From Arthrobacter sp. MYb229 (lineage in GTDB: Bacteria > Actinomycetota > Actinomycetes > Actinomycetales > Micrococcaceae), in the NCBI RefSeq assembly GCF_002975405.1, contig NZ_PCPS01000002.1:62001-126000 (forward strand): 64,000 nt of DNA, written 5' to 3'. Both the position numbers and the translations under genes were made by a program. Within the stretch, counting starts at the first letter, position 1. Each line of letters opens with the position of its first letter. This document shows, one piece after another, positions 36,740 to 47,497 of the stretch. The notes under the pieces are model-generated. The model saw only the letters and a list, made by a program, of their open reading frames with translations, was not told the DNA's origin and made no database searches.

Positions 36740-36859
36740 TTAGGAAACCTTGTCGGTTACCTGTTGCCAGGTTTCCTTGATTTCCGAAGAATCCTTGACC
36801 TTCTTGATTAGGACTACCGCAGCAGCCGCAATCGTCCCGAGAATCAGGAGCTTTTTCAT
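36740..36859 (-). CDS. DLW-39 family micro-protein
   Basis: 39 aa from an ATG after GAGGGTAGA. Sequence MKKLLILGTIAAAAVVLIKK is a membrane or signal-like helix with flanking lysines, followed by a short charged tail ending WQQVTDKVS. The length of exactly 39 residues and the position between tRNA-Ile and tRNA-Ala near gyrA match the actinobacterial DLW-39 family, although the D-L-W signature here reads E-T-W. Function unknown. Confidence 0.8.
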   Translation of the reverse strand: MKKLLILGTIAAAAVVLIKKVKDSSEIKETWQQVTDKVS

Positions 36860-36890
36860 TCTACCCTCTTTCTCGCCGGTAAGGATTCCG

Positions 36891-36964
36891 TGGGCGTACC
36901 TGGACTTGAACCAGGGACCTCTTCGTTATCAGCGAAGCGCTCTAACCGCCTGAGCTATACGCCC
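36891..36964 (-). tRNA. tRNA-Ile (anticodon GAT)
   Basis: 74 nt. Acceptor GGGCGTA pairs with TACGCCC; anticodon stem-loop TTCGC-TGATAAC-GAA; T arm CCTGGTTCAAGTCCAGG. Anticodon at 36928-36930. It stands just downstream of the gyrase operon, a conserved actinobacterial placement. Confidence 0.95.
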
Positions 36965-37028
36965 TTACCTTTTTCATTCCCTTCGGAACGAAATAAAACT
37001 TTACCGGGGTTTGCAAGAAGATACAAAT

Positions 37029-37070
37029 CGAGCCCGGGTGTCATGCATCACAGCACGAAACCCGGGCTCG
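37029..37070 (-). terminator. Terminator of gyrase/DUF3566 operon
   Basis: Perfect 11-bp stem (CGAGCCCGGGT and complement) with a 20-nt loop, 12 bp after the DUF3566 stop. On the minus strand ATTTGTATCTT follows. Confidence 0.8.
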
Positions 37071-37082
37071 ACTAGCACGTTC

Positions 37083-37697
37083 TTAGTCGTCCGTGAGGGT
37101 AACTCCGACGCCGCCAACGAGCGAGGAGGCAATGTTGTACAACACCGCTCCGAGCATCGAGAGCACGGAGATCACCACGACGTTGATCACCGCGATGATC
37201 GTTGCGTACGAGGCTACCTGGCCCAGCGAGACGACATCTCGCAGGTCGAAGGTTCCCTCGGCACCGATTGCGTCACGCATCAGCTGATTGAAGGAATCGA
37301 AGGTTCCGGTCAAATCCAGCAGTGCCCAGATTGCCACGGATGCCACCACGGTGATCACACCGAAGGCTACCGATAGCAGGAAGGCAAGTTTGAGTACCGA
37401 GAACGGTTCAACCTTCGAAGCTAGCAGCCGCGCCTTGCGCACCTTTGCCTTCGGTGCCGGGCGGACGAGGCGTTCCTGCGACTGGGTTGGGCGCTGCTGA
37501 CCGGTTCCCGGACGCGGTGCCCCGGCGGCTGGGCGCGGTGCTCCGGCAGCTGGGCGCTGCTGGCCGGTCGGCGCCGGGCGGGCGCCGGTCGGCCGGTTGC
37601 CATTCGAGGTTGGCGCTGGGCGCTTTACCTGGGTAGGTCGCGGCGCTGCGCTCTTCGGGGCGCTGCCACTTGGGCGAGGCGTCGAGGGCGTGCTCAT
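37083..37697 (-). CDS. DUF3566 transmembrane protein
   Basis: 204 aa. The first 100 residues are Pro/Ala/Arg/Thr-rich and disordered, with near-repeats such as AAGAPRP. The DUF3566 domain follows with two helices ([20 protein letters not shown] and [20 protein letters not shown]) separated by a loop. It begins 4 bp inside the gyrA end (overlap), so it is cotranscribed with gyrase. It is universally next to gyrA in actinobacteria; function unresolved. Confidence 0.92.
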   Translation of the reverse strand: MSTPSTPRPSGSAPKSAAPRPTQVKRPAPTSNGNRPTGARPAPTGQQRPAAGAPRPAAGAPRPGTGQQRPTQSQERLVRPAPKAKVRKARLLASKVEPFSVLKLAFLLSVAFGVITVVASVAIWALLDLTGTFDSFNQLMRDAIGAEGTFDLRDVVSLGQVASYATIIAVINVVVISVLSMLGAVLYNIASSLVGGVGVTLTDD

Positions 37698-40321
37698 GCG
37701 TTACCTCCGTTATCGGTGTCATCGCTCTGTGCGTCCGAAGCGATTTCAGGCACAGCAGATGACTCATCTGTCATGTTTTCTGAATTCAACGTTACGGCAT
37801 CTTCCTCCAAGTTCTCTTCGAGCTCCGTCTCAGAGTTCTTGGCAACCGCAATAATATGGTCCTTCTTATCTGGCTTCGCAAAGATCACGCCCATGGTGTC
37901 GCGGCCCTTGGAAGGGACCTGCGAAACTGCCGAGCGGACGACCTTGCCCGAGGCCATCACCACGAGCACCTCATCGCTGTTGTCAACGATCAACGCACCG
38001 ACCAATTCGCCGCGTTCCTCGTTGAGTTTAGCGACCTTAATGCCCAAACCACCGCGTGATTGCACACGATATTCTTCGACCGTGGTGCGCTTCGCATAGC
38101 CCTCGTTGGTGACGGTGAAGACGAAGGAGTCCTCGCGGACCACCTCGGCGGCGAGCAGTTCGTCGTGCTCGCGGAACTTCATTCCGGTCACCCCGGAGGT
38201 GGCGCGGCCCATCGGACGCAGCGCCGTATCGGTCGCGGTGAAGCGCACCGACTGGCCCTTGCGTGAGACGAGCATCACGTCATCTGATTCGCTAACGAGC
38301 TGCGCGGAGACCAATTCGTCATCCTCGCGCAGGTTGATGGCGATCACACCGGCGGTGCGGTTGGTGTCGTAATCCTCCAGCCGGGTCTTCTTCACCAGGC
38401 CGTTGCGGGTGGCGAGCATCAGGTACTCGGCATCCTGGTAGGTGCGCAGATCCAGCACCTGGGCGATGTGCTCGTCGGGCTGGAAGGCCATCACGTTGGC
38501 CACGTGCTGCCCCTTCGCGTCGCGTCCTGCTTCGGCCAATTCGTAGCACTTGGTGCGGTACACCCGGCCATGGTTGGTGAAGAACAGCAGGTAGTTGTGC
38601 GTGGAGGTCACGAAGAAGTGCTCCACCACGTCGTCCCCGCGCAGGTTGGCACCCTTGATGCCCTTGCCGCCGCGCTGCTGCGAACGGTAGTTGTCGATAC
38701 GGGTGCGCTTCACGTAGCCGCCGCGGGTGATGGTGACGACCATTTCCTCTTCGGGAATCAGGTCTTCGACGTTCATATCACCGTCGAATCCCATGAGCAC
38801 CTTGGTGCGGCGGTCATCGCCGTGCTTGTCCACGATCTCGGCAAGTTCTTCCGAGACGATGGTGCGCTGGCGCTGCGGATCGCCGATGATCTGCTTGAAC
38901 TCGGTGATCATCGTTTCCAGTTCGGCGTGGCGATCCTGGATTTTCTGGCGTTCCAGGGCGGCCAGCCGGCGCAGCTGCATGTCGAGGATGGCCCGGGACT
39001 GGGCCTCGTCGATGTCCAGCAGTTCCATCAGCCCGTCGCGGGCTGCCTCGGTGGTGGAGGACCGGCGGATCAACGCGATCACCTCGTCCAAGGCATCCAG
39101 GGCTTTGAGCAGGCCGCGCAGGATGTGGGCCTCTTCTTCGGCCTTCTTCAGCCGGTACTTGGTGCGGCGCACGATCACTTCGATCTGGTGGGTCACCCAG
39201 TGGCGGATGAAGCCATCCAGCGGCAGGGTGCGCGGCACCCCGTCGACGATCGCGAGCATATTCGCGGAGAAGTTCGACTGCAGCTCGGTGTGCTTGTAGA
39301 GGTTGTTCAGCACCACCTTGGCCACGGCGTCGCGCTTGAGCACGATCACCAGGCGCTGGCCGGTGCGGCCGGAGGTCTCGTCGCGCATATCGGCGATGCC
39401 GGCGATCTTGCCGTCGCGGACCAGCTCGGCGATCTTCACCGCGAGGTTATCCGGGTTCGCCATATACGGCAGTTCGGTGACAACCAGGCAGGCGCGCCCC
39501 TGGATTTCCTCGACGTTGACCACGGCGCGCATGGTGATCGAGCCGCGGCCGGTGCGGTAGGCATCCGAAATGCCCTTGGTGCCCAGGATCATCGCGCCGG
39601 ATGGGAAGTCCGGGCCCTTCACCCGCTGCATCAGCGCGGCAAGCAGTTCTTCGCGGGTGACCTCGGGATTCTGCAGGTACCACTGCACGCCCTCGGCGAC
39701 CTCGCGCAGGTTATGCGGCGGAATGTTGGTGGCCATGCCGACCGCGATCCCCGAGGAGCCGTTGACCAGAAGGTTCGGGAACCGTGCCGGCAGCACCGTT
39801 GGTTCCTGGTTCTTGCCGTCGTAGTTGTCCTGGAAATCAACGGTGTCTTCGTTGATGTCGCGGACCATTTCCATGGCCAGCGGGGCCATTTTGGTTTCGG
39901 TGTAACGCTGGGCGGCGGCGCCATCGTTGCCCGGGGAACCGAAGTTGCCCTGGCCCAAAGCCAGCGGGTAGCGCATGACCCAGTCCTGGATCAGCCGGAC
40001 CAGCGCATCGTAGATCGCGGTGTCGCCGTGCGGGTGGTACTGGCCCATGACCTCGCCAACCACGCGGGCGCACTTGTTGTACGAACGCTCGGGGCGGTAG
40101 CCGCCGTCGTACATTGCGTACAGCACGCGGCGGTGCACCGGCTTCAGCCCGTCGCGCACGTCGGGCAGCGCACGGCCCACGATCACGGCCATCGCATAGT
40201 CAAGGTAGGACCGCTGCATTTCGGTCTGCAGATCGATCTGGTCGATCTTGTCGTGGCCCTCAAGTGCGGGCACGATTTCCCCGTCCAACGGTTCGTTCCC
40301 CGGGGTTTGCTCGTCGCTCAT
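37694..40321 (-). CDS. gyrA: DNA gyrase subunit A
   Basis: 875 aa. Catalytic Tyr is in [10 protein letters not shown] and the quinolone region reads [16 protein letters not shown] (Thr at the E. coli Ser83 position, Asp kept at 87). The C-terminal beta-pinwheel contains the GyrA box-like QQRGGKG. A roughly 60-residue acidic tail ([10 protein letters not shown]...DDTDNGG) extends the protein. With GyrB it introduces negative supercoils. It lies 60 bp downstream of gyrB on the minus strand. Confidence 0.97.
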   Translation of the reverse strand: MSDEQTPGNEPLDGEIVPALEGHDKIDQIDLQTEMQRSYLDYAMAVIVGRALPDVRDGLKPVHRRVLYAMYDGGYRPERSYNKCARVVGEVMGQYHPHGDTAIYDALVRLIQDWVMRYPLALGQGNFGSPGNDGAAAQRYTETKMAPLAMEMVRDINEDTVDFQDNYDGKNQEPTVLPARFPNLLVNGSSGIAVGMATNIPPHNLREVAEGVQWYLQNPEVTREELLAALMQRVKGPDFPSGAMILGTKGISDAYRTGRGSITMRAVVNVEEIQGRACLVVTELPYMANPDNLAVKIAELVRDGKIAGIADMRDETSGRTGQRLVIVLKRDAVAKVVLNNLYKHTELQSNFSANMLAIVDGVPRTLPLDGFIRHWVTHQIEVIVRRTKYRLKKAEEEAHILRGLLKALDALDEVIALIRRSSTTEAARDGLMELLDIDEAQSRAILDMQLRRLAALERQKIQDRHAELETMITEFKQIIGDPQRQRTIVSEELAEIVDKHGDDRRTKVLMGFDGDMNVEDLIPEEEMVVTITRGGYVKRTRIDNYRSQQRGGKGIKGANLRGDDVVEHFFVTSTHNYLLFFTNHGRVYRTKCYELAEAGRDAKGQHVANVMAFQPDEHIAQVLDLRTYQDAEYLMLATRNGLVKKTRLEDYDTNRTAGVIAINLREDDELVSAQLVSESDDVMLVSRKGQSVRFTATDTALRPMGRATSGVTGMKFREHDELLAAEVVREDSFVFTVTNEGYAKRTTVEEYRVQSRGGLGIKVAKLNEERGELVGALIVDNSDEVLVVMASGKVVRSAVSQVPSKGRDTMGVIFAKPDKKDHIIAVAKNSETELEENLEEDAVTLNSENMTDESSAVPEIASDAQSDDTDNGGNA

Positions 40322-40381
40322 TTCATCCCTTTACAAGTCAAAATTCGTTACTGGTTATCGTTTCGCTGCGCGGAGCGCGCG

Positions 40382-42439
40382 TTAGATATCCAGGAAGCGC
40401 ACGTCCTTGGCGTTCTGCTGAATGAAGTTGCGGCGGGACTCTACGTCCTCGCCCATCAGCACGGAGAAGACCTCGTCCGCGGCGGCCGCATCGTCCATGG
40501 CCACCTGGCGCAGAACACGATGGGCCGGATCCATGGTGGTGTCCCACAGCTCCGAGTAGTCCATCTCGCCCAGGCCCTTGTAGCGCTGGATGCCGTTTTC
40601 CTTCGGGATGCGCTTATTCGCGGCGGCGCCCTTGACCAGGGCGTCATCGCGTTCGCGGTCCGTGAAGACGTACTCGTGGGCCGCGTTGGTCCACTTGATG
40701 CGATACAGCGGCGGGCTGGCCAGGTACACGTAGCCGTGTTCGATCAGCGGGCGCATGAAGCGGAAGATCAGCGTCAGCAGCAGCGTGGTGATGTGCTGGC
40801 CGTCGACGTCGGCGTCGGCCATCAGCACGATCTTGTGATAGCGCAGCTTGGCCATGTCGAACTCTTCGCCGATGCCGGTGCCGAAGGCGGTGATCATCGC
40901 CTGCACCTCGGCGTTGCCCAGCGCGCGGTCCAGGCGGGCACGCTCGACGTTCAGGATCTTGCCGCGCAGCGGCAAGATGGCCTGGGTGTGCGGGTCGCGT
41001 CCACGCTTGGCCGAGCCGCCTGCGGAGTCACCCTCGACGATGAACACCTCGCACTCGGCGGGGTTCTTCGAGGAGCAGTCCGAGAGCTTGCCGGGCATGC
41101 CGAAGGATTCCATCGGCGACTTGCGGCGCGCATTGTCGCGCGCCTTGCGGGCCGCCATGCGGGCCTGGGAGGCGAGCTGGGCCTTGCGGATGATATCGCG
41201 GGCCACGTTCGGGTTGCGCTCGAACCAGTCGCCCAGTTCGTCGTTGACCACACCATGGACGAAGCCACGGGCCATCGAGTTGCCCAGCTTGGTTTTGGTC
41301 TGGCCTTCGAACTGCGGTTCGGAAAGCTTCACCGAAAGCACCGCCGTCAACCCTTCGCGGGCGTCATCCCCGGAGAGGTTGTCGTCTTTCTCGCGCAGGA
41401 TCTTGTTATCGCGGGCGTACCGGTTGAGCAGCCCGGTCAGCGCCGCGCGGAAGCCTTCTTCGTGAGTTCCGCCTTCATGGGTGTTGATGGTGTTCGCGTA
41501 GGTGTGCACCGATTCCGAGTAGGCGCTGGTCCACTGCATGGCGATTTCAACGCTGATGCCGCGGGCGGTGTCTTCGGCCTCGAAGGCGATGACCTCCTCG
41601 TGGACCAGCTCGACCTTCTTGGCGGAGTTCAGGTGCTTGACATAGTCCAGCAGGCCGTCCTTGTACAGGTAGTCGACCACGCGGGGCTTGACTACCTGGT
41701 TCTCACGCTCTTCCTCGACCTCTGCTTCGACCTCTTCGACGACGCGCTCGTCGGTCAGGCGGATACGCAATCCCTTATTCAGGAACGCCATCTGCTGGAA
41801 GCGGGCACGCAGGGTTTCGAAATCGAATTCTACGGTCTCGAAGATCTCCGGGTCCGGGTAGAACGTCTGGGTGGTGCCGGTGACGTCGGTTTCTTCGCCC
41901 TTGGTCAGCGGCTGCGTGGTGACCCCACCGTTGGCAAAGGAAATCCGCCAGGCATGGCCCTTCTGGCGAACCACGGTATCGACGCGGCGCGAGAGGGCGT
42001 TGACCACGGAAATGCCCACACCGTGCAAACCGCCGGAAACCGCGTAGCTGCCTCCGCCAAATTTGCCGCCGGCGTGCAGGATTGTCATGACGACCTCTAC
42101 GGCAGGTTTGCCTTCGGTTGGGTGCATGTCGGTGGGAATGCCACGTCCATTGTCCTCGACACGGACACCACCATCGTCCTGCAAGGTGATGTCGATGGTG
42201 TCGCAGTAGCCTGCCAATGCCTCATCGACGGAGTTATCGACGACCTCGTATACCAGGTGGTGCAGGCCTCGTGGACCGGTGGAACCGATGTACATGCCCG
42301 GACGTTTGCGTACCGCTTCGAGTCCTTCGAGGACGGTAATGTCCTGGGCGCCATAGGTGTGTTCGACTTTGGAAGTCATCGATTCCGCGGGTACTTGGCT
42401 TTCGGCCGGTTCCTGCGGTGAAGCGTTTTCGGTAGACAC
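40382..42439 (-). CDS. gyrB: DNA gyrase subunit B
   Basis: About 685 aa from a GTG at 42439; GAGGAG lies 12 nt upstream, and an ATG 20 codons later has no ribosome site. GHKL ATPase motifs: [22 protein letters not shown] and [13 protein letters not shown]. The TOPRIM domain has [14 protein letters not shown] and DADVDGQHI, with a C-terminal QRYKGLGEM. It powers gyrase by ATP hydrolysis. The 282 bp upstream (to 42721) presumably hold its promoter; I see no gene there. Confidence 0.95.
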   Translation of the reverse strand: MSTENASPQEPAESQVPAESMTSKVEHTYGAQDITVLEGLEAVRKRPGMYIGSTGPRGLHHLVYEVVDNSVDEALAGYCDTIDITLQDDGGVRVEDNGRGIPTDMHPTEGKPAVEVVMTILHAGGKFGGGSYAVSGGLHGVGISVVNALSRRVDTVVRQKGHAWRISFANGGVTTQPLTKGEETDVTGTTQTFYPDPEIFETVEFDFETLRARFQQMAFLNKGLRIRLTDERVVEEVEAEVEEERENQVVKPRVVDYLYKDGLLDYVKHLNSAKKVELVHEEVIAFEAEDTARGISVEIAMQWTSAYSESVHTYANTINTHEGGTHEEGFRAALTGLLNRYARDNKILREKDDNLSGDDAREGLTAVLSVKLSEPQFEGQTKTKLGNSMARGFVHGVVNDELGDWFERNPNVARDIIRKAQLASQARMAARKARDNARRKSPMESFGMPGKLSDCSSKNPAECEVFIVEGDSAGGSAKRGRDPHTQAILPLRGKILNVERARLDRALGNAEVQAMITAFGTGIGEEFDMAKLRYHKIVLMADADVDGQHITTLLLTLIFRFMRPLIEHGYVYLASPPLYRIKWTNAAHEYVFTDRERDDALVKGAAANKRIPKENGIQRYKGLGEMDYSELWDTTMDPAHRVLRQVAMDDAAAADEVFSVLMGEDVESRRNFIQQNAKDVRFLDI

Positions 42440-42721
42440 TTGTGCTACGAACTCCTCGAATTTGGCGCGCGATTCCCTGCCGCTCCTGAGTGAGGTGCGT
42501 ATCAAGAAATCATGGTCGGGTGCAACGAGCGCAGGGCGTACCTGCACAACGCGCATTCACTACCGCTAATTCTACCGCGTTTAGCAAAATATATAGGGAT
42601 CCTGAAGCTCAAATCGGCTGTAGCAGCCACAGAACCGTCTCTCTGAGCGGTTGAGGGCGATCCGGTGAGGGGGGAGTCAGCCACCGGGTCCGTTAGAGCG
42701 CCATATGCCGTGCCAGCATTT

Positions 42722-43249
42722 TTAGCCGTAGGTGTCTCGCGGTCCACGTCCGGCGACCGAACGCATTCCGTGCCGCCACGATGGAGCGTTGGGCCCCAGA
42801 ACCTTGATGACAGTCACGATCCCAGGGCCTAGTTCGGCATCGATTTTCTTCAAAATTTGATGGCTGAGTAGGCGTAACTGCGTGGCCCAGGAAGTTGAAT
42901 CGCAGCGCACGACGACGACCGTATCTTCAAAGGATTCTGGTTTGCAGTGCGCCGCAACGTTTTCTCCGACAAGTTCTGCCCACCGGCCAAGTACCGAACC
43001 GACGGCGACTTGCGTATTCCAGCCACGGGATTTGGACATTCTGTTGACGATTTCGCCGATGGCATGCGGGTCACGGGCAGATCCTTCGCTTGCGGTGCCC
43101 TTGGGAGCGGCAAATCCGCGACGAGCGGCCTGCCGTTTCTTCACCCGCTCCATTCGGGCCGCATCGATTCTCGGCTCTCCGCGTTCCTCGGCAAGCTTGC
43201 GCATGCGATTGAGCAGCGCCTTGGCTGAGTCGAGCTCTTCCTCAGACAT
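42722..43249 (-). CDS. dciA: DciA/DUF721 family protein
   Basis: 175 aa. The C-terminal DUF721 domain shows WAELVGENVAAHCKPE and CDSTSWATQLRLLSHQIL, the KH-like fold of the ancestral helicase-loading protein DciA. A basic N-terminal region (RMERVKKRQAARRG) may bind DNA. Placed between recF and gyrB, overlapping recF by 8 bp, as usual in actinobacteria that lack DnaC. It presumably helps load DnaB at oriC. Confidence 0.92.
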   Translation of the reverse strand: MSEEELDSAKALLNRMRKLAEERGEPRIDAARMERVKKRQAARRGFAAPKGTASEGSARDPHAIGEIVNRMSKSRGWNTQVAVGSVLGRWAELVGENVAAHCKPESFEDTVVVVRCDSTSWATQLRLLSHQILKKIDAELGPGIVTVIKVLGPNAPSWRHGMRSVAGRGPRDTYG

Positions 43250-44405
43250 CGCTGACCTGGCCGGGGCTGACTTGGAAAAAATGCCCCTTCAAAGCTTCGG
43301 GGACATCGGCGGCAACCGCGGCCGTGACAAGAACTTGTTCGGCACCGGACACAATATGAGCCAGCCTGTCTCGTCGAGTCGCATCCAGCTCAGCAAAGAC
43401 ATCATCGAGGATCAGGATTGGACCCGAGCCGGTTCGCGGATCGTCATCGCCAAAGACTCGGTAGGCTGCCAAACGCAAAGCGAGCGCAAACGACCAGGTT
43501 TCGCCATGTGAGGCGTAGCCCTTCGCCGGGGTCGCCCCCAAGGTCAAGGTCAGATCGTCGCGATGCGGGCCGAAGAGAGAAATTCCGCGATCCAATTCAC
43601 GTGATCGGTTTGCCTCGATGGAATTCAGCAACAATTCCCGAATCTCGTCCTGGGCCATTGCCTCGAGATCGTTGGCGGGAAGCGAATTCTCATCGTTCTC
43701 TCCCTCGAGCGAGGAGCGATAGATTGCACCGGCGTGCTTCTTGCCATCGGCGAGGTCCGCATAGGCGGCCTCCATGTACGGACGCAGCAGCGCCAAGACG
43801 TTCAGCCGTCCCCGGATGAGGCGTGCCCCGCAGTTCGCAAGCTGCATGTCCCAAGCCTGCAGGGTACTTTCCTGCGAGGAATTCAATTTGGATTTCCCGC
43901 GGATCGATTTGAGCAACGCATTGCGCTGCTTCACGATTCGCTCGTAGTCGTTTTTGGTGCCGGCTTCGATGGGCCGCAGGGAGATGAGCATCTCGTCCAG
44001 GAAGCGGCGACGGTTCGAGGGGTCGCCCTTGATCAGGGCAAGGTCCTCGGGAGCAAACAGGACGGTTCGAACGAGTCCAAGAATTTCACGTGCTCGCACC
44101 GGATTGGCCCGATTGATTCGGGCACGGTTGATCTTGCCGCTGGTAATTTCGACCTCGAGCGAGGAGGTCTGGGAACCGCGGTGCAAGGTGCCGCGGATCA
44201 GTGCTCGTTCGGACCCGAATTGAATTAATGGGGCATCGCTACTGACCCGGTGCGAGGAAAGATTCGCTAGATAGCCGACGGCCTCAACAATGTTGGTTTT
44301 GCCCACACCGTTGGGGCCGACCAGTACATTAATGCCCGGGGCAAGTTGCACGTCGGCCTGCACGTACGAGCGAAAGCTCGTGAGGGAAAGCTGCGAGATA
44401 TACAC
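43242..44405 (-). CDS. recF: DNA replication/repair protein RecF
   Basis: About 387 aa from GTG 44405, preceded by CAGGA and matching the family N-terminus (VYISQLSLTSFRSY); an ATG 14 codons upstream (44447) is possible. Walker A is GPNGVGKTN and Walker B LILDDVFAELD, an SMC-like ABC ATPase that loads RecA on gapped DNA with RecO and RecR. Sits between dnaN and dciA. Confidence 0.94.
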   Translation of the reverse strand: MYISQLSLTSFRSYVQADVQLAPGINVLVGPNGVGKTNIVEAVGYLANLSSHRVSSDAPLIQFGSERALIRGTLHRGSQTSSLEVEITSGKINRARINRANPVRAREILGLVRTVLFAPEDLALIKGDPSNRRRFLDEMLISLRPIEAGTKNDYERIVKQRNALLKSIRGKSKLNSSQESTLQAWDMQLANCGARLIRGRLNVLALLRPYMEAAYADLADGKKHAGAIYRSSLEGENDENSLPANDLEAMAQDEIRELLLNSIEANRSRELDRGISLFGPHRDDLTLTLGATPAKGYASHGETWSFALALRLAAYRVFGDDDPRTGSGPILILDDVFAELDATRRDRLAHIVSGAEQVLVTAAVAADVPEALKGHFFQVSPGQVSDV

Positions 44406-44464
44406 CGAGAGTCCTGGAAGCTGCGAAGCGGTGGATGGCCAGGCCATCCACCGCGAGGTTGTTG

Positions 44465-45592
44465 CTAGTTCGAGTTTGGCAATCGAACTGGCATGACCAG
44501 GTACCGGTACTGGTCCTGATCGTCTTCGTCGATCTGCTTCTGACCGGTGATCATCGCAGGTTTAGGTGCGCTGGTGAAGGAGAACCGCACGTAGTCGGTA
44601 TTGAAGGAGCCTAGGCCCTCGCTCAGGAATGTGGGGTTGAACGCCACGGTGATGTCTTCACCCCGAAGCGAAGCAACGATCGCCTCTTCGGCCTGGGCAT
44701 CTTCGCCGGTTCCCGCATCCAGGGTCAGCTGACCATCGGTGAAAGCCATGCGAACCGGAGTATTACGTTCGGCAACCACCGAGACGCGGCGTACTGCTTC
44801 GATTAGATCGCTGGTACGAACGGTCGCATGGATGGGGGTGTTGTCCGGGAACAGCGAACGAATCTTTGGATAGTCGCCATTGATCAGCAGCGAGGTGGTT
44901 CGGCGATTGGCGCTTTCGAAACCAATCATTTCGCCGTTAGGGCTGATAGCCAGCTTCAAATCACCGGCGCTCGAAAGTGTTTTCGCGACTTCACTCAAGG
45001 TCTTCGCCTTGATCAAGAATGAGGTAGAAACTTCTGGCTGGTTAGGGGACCAGTTCAGTTCGCGCATCGCCAAGCGGTAACGGTCGGTAGCCAGGAAGGT
45101 AATGAGATCGTTTACGATTTCTACCTTGATGCCGGTAAGAACCGGAAGAGTATCATCTTTGGACGCAGCAACGATGACCTGCGATACGGCTTCGGAGAAA
45201 GCTTGTCCATTAATGGTTCCCGCAACTTCTGGAAGCGCAGGAAGCGTCGGGTATTCATCCACGGGCATGGTTGCCAAGTGGAAACGAGAACGGCCGCAGG
45301 AAACCGTAATCTTCGTGCCATCGGTTTCCAGCGTCACCGTTGAATTAGGCAAAGATCGGGTAATTTCTGCAAGAAGCTTGCCAGAAACCAGCACTTCACC
45401 CTGTTCTGCTATATCGGCAGGTATTTCAATATGGGATGAGATCTCGTAATCAAATCCCTCAAGGCGAACGATGCCCTCATGGGTAGTGATCAAAATGCCA
45501 GCAAGTACTGGAGATGGTGGACGCTGCGCTAGAGACCTTGCGGTCCAAGAAACGGCGTCTGCCAATACATCCTTTTCAACGCTGAACTTCAC
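44465..45592 (-). CDS. dnaN: DNA polymerase III beta sliding clamp
   Basis: 375 aa with three clamp domains. Recognisable segments are SGKLLAEITRSLP, LTGIKVEI and the C-terminal YRYLVMPVRLPN that forms the protein-binding cleft. It tethers polymerase to DNA. It is separated from dnaA by a 468-bp gap containing perfect DnaA boxes. ATG start at 45592. Confidence 0.97.
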   Translation of the reverse strand: MKFSVEKDVLADAVSWTARSLAQRPPSPVLAGILITTHEGIVRLEGFDYEISSHIEIPADIAEQGEVLVSGKLLAEITRSLPNSTVTLETDGTKITVSCGRSRFHLATMPVDEYPTLPALPEVAGTINGQAFSEAVSQVIVAASKDDTLPVLTGIKVEIVNDLITFLATDRYRLAMRELNWSPNQPEVSTSFLIKAKTLSEVAKTLSSAGDLKLAISPNGEMIGFESANRRTTSLLINGDYPKIRSLFPDNTPIHATVRTSDLIEAVRRVSVVAERNTPVRMAFTDGQLTLDAGTGEDAQAEEAIVASLRGEDITVAFNPTFLSEGLGSFNTDYVRFSFTSAPKPAMITGQKQIDEDDQDQYRYLVMPVRLPNSN

Positions 45593-46060
45593 GAAAAATC
45601 CGCCTTTCGGAACCCATAAGTCTTAAGTCAGGCCAAGAAGCTTGTTTCCCGCCAAGTTCTTAAGCATAGAGCAGGTAGCTACACGATATCTCCACTTAAT
45701 CTTGCCACGACTTTCCTCATGAAGCTTCATAGAAGATTCCGAGGTGTGCAGTGCAGCGAACTTATGAACAAAAAATCGTTCAAAACGGGTGTATCGGGGA
45801 GAGGTCTCGTTATTTGGATGAATAAGTGTTTAAAGGAAGTAGTGTTAATAACCCCTGTGGATACTGTGGATAACCGCCGCGATCCCATAGATTGAACCAA
45901 TTGTGCATGTGAACAATCTGTGACTGGGAGTGACACTCAGTTCCAGTGCCCTGTTGAAACTCAGTGTCACTCTTTTCGCAGTCCACACTCGAGGTGCTTG
46001 TTATGCGCAGGTTGTCTCCAACTACTCCACAGCCTTATCCACAGCTGTGGTTTTCGTGAA
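45593..46060. other. dnaA-dnaN intergenic region, candidate oriC element
   Basis: No gene seen. Perfect DnaA boxes: TGTGGATAA at 45865-45873 (minus) and TTATCCACA at 46035-46043 (plus). Near matches: 45856-45864 (TGTGGATAC) and 45908-45916 (TGTGAACAA). An A/T-rich tract lies around 45770-45850. This gap is oriC in many actinobacteria. Only a few boxes are perfect here compared with the 31.1-31.6 kb cluster. Confidence 0.6.
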
Positions 46061-47497
46061 TCAGTGCTCGCGCTGGCTTTGTTTGATGCGGTTTGTCAGT
46101 TCTGTCACCTGGTTGAAGATCGCACGACGTTCGGCCATCAGTTCACGAATCTTGCGATCGGCATGGATCACGGTGGTATGGTCACGTCCACCGAGTTCGG
46201 CACCGATCTTCGGCAGAGACATATCGGTCAATTCCCGCAGGAGGTACATCGCGATCTGACGTGCAGTGACCAGCGTTCGAGTACGTGACTTACTGTTGAG
46301 CTCATCAATGCTCAGTCCGAAGTATTCGGCGGTCTGCTTGATGATGGTTGAGGGCGTGATCTCCTGGGCACCGTCGGCGCTGATCAAATCCTTCAGAACG
46401 GTTTCGGCCAGGGCAAGGTCTACTTGCTGGTTATTCAATGAGGCGAAGGCCGTCACTCGAATGAGTGCACCCTCGAGCTCACGGATATTCGTAGAGATGC
46501 GTGAAGCAATGTATTCCATCACGTCGCCCGGGGCAGAAAGGTTCTCCGCATCCGCCTTCTTGCGCAAGATCGCAATTCGAGTTTCCAATTCAGGCGGCTG
46601 GATATCGGTAAGCAAACCCCATTCGAAGCGTGAACGCATTCGATCTTCAAAGCCCTGGAGCTGCTTCGGCGGCAAGTCGGAGGTGATCACTACCTGCTTG
46701 TTGTGATTATGCAGGGCATTGAAGGTGTGGAAGAACTCTTCTTGCGTCGCGTCCTTATTTGCCAAGAACTGAATATCGTCAATCAGCAGAATGTCGACGT
46801 TGCGGTAGGTCTGTTTGAAACTGGCACCCTCGTCATCACGGATGGAGTTGATGAAATCGTTGGTGAATTCTTCGGAATTCACGTAGCGAACACGAATGCC
46901 CTTGTAGAGGTGACGCGCGTAATGCCCAATCGCATGAAGTAGGTGCGTCTTACCCAAACCAGAATCGCCGTAGATGAATAGCGGGTTGTAGGCCTTCGCC
47001 GGCGCTTCGGCAACGGCAACGGCGGCCGCATGCGCAAATCGATTCGAAGAGCCGATCACGAAGGTATCGAATATGTACTTCGGATTCAGGCGACCGAACT
47101 CTTGGGAATTTGAGGGGGGAGTCGGCTGGGGCGCCGGCTGTGGGCGTGGGCCGGGAGTCTCCGGAACCGGGGCTGGGGTGGAAACAGGTGCTGGTTTTTC
47201 CTCGACCGGCTGTTCGACGTCTTCGGCCAGAGACAGGTCGACGCTTACCGCGCAACGAATATCGTCCTGGAAGACTTCGCGCAGTGCTTGATCCAGCGGC
47301 TCGCGTAGTTGAGTCTGCAGAATGTCACGGGTGAGGTCATTTGGCACTGCAACAAGAAGGGTACTTCCGATGAGACCCTGGGGCTTGGCTAAGGACACAA
47401 ACGGACGGTGGCGGGCTTTAACCCGATCGTCGTCTTCGATCTTGCGGATGACTTGACGCCAGGAGCTCCCAATACTATTGGTCTCGTCGCTACTCAC
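46061..47497 (-). CDS. dnaA: Chromosomal replication initiator DnaA
   Basis: 478 aa from a GTG at 47497 (SSDETNSIGSSWRQV); the longer open frame is non-homologous in character. Domain I is at the N-terminus, then a Pro-rich domain II (APVPETPGPRPQPAPQP). Domain III has Walker A GDSGLGKTH and Walker B LLIDDIQF, and domain IV carries the DnaA-box-reading signature GGRDHTTVIHAD. ATP-bound DnaA melts oriC. Transcribed leftward, away from rpmH. Confidence 0.96.
   Translation of the reverse strand: MSSDETNSIGSSWRQVIRKIEDDDRVKARHRPFVSLAKPQGLIGSTLLVAVPNDLTRDILQTQLREPLDQALREVFQDDIRCAVSVDLSLAEDVEQPVEEKPAPVSTPAPVPETPGPRPQPAPQPTPPSNSQEFGRLNPKYIFDTFVIGSSNRFAHAAAVAVAEAPAKAYNPLFIYGDSGLGKTHLLHAIGHYARHLYKGIRVRYVNSEEFTNDFINSIRDDEGASFKQTYRNVDILLIDDIQFLANKDATQEEFFHTFNALHNHNKQVVITSDLPPKQLQGFEDRMRSRFEWGLLTDIQPPELETRIAILRKKADAENLSAPGDVMEYIASRISTNIRELEGALIRVTAFASLNNQQVDLALAETVLKDLISADGAQEITPSTIIKQTAEYFGLSIDELNSKSRTRTLVTARQIAMYLLRELTDMSLPKIGAELGGRDHTTVIHADRKIRELMAERRAIFNQVTELTNRIKQSQREH

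Noticed and set aside
38468-42421. 1317-codon open frame on the plus strand
   Set aside because: Exact antisense shadow of gyrA and gyrB; His/Gly/Asp-rich composition typical of reversed high-GC coding DNA, no start context.
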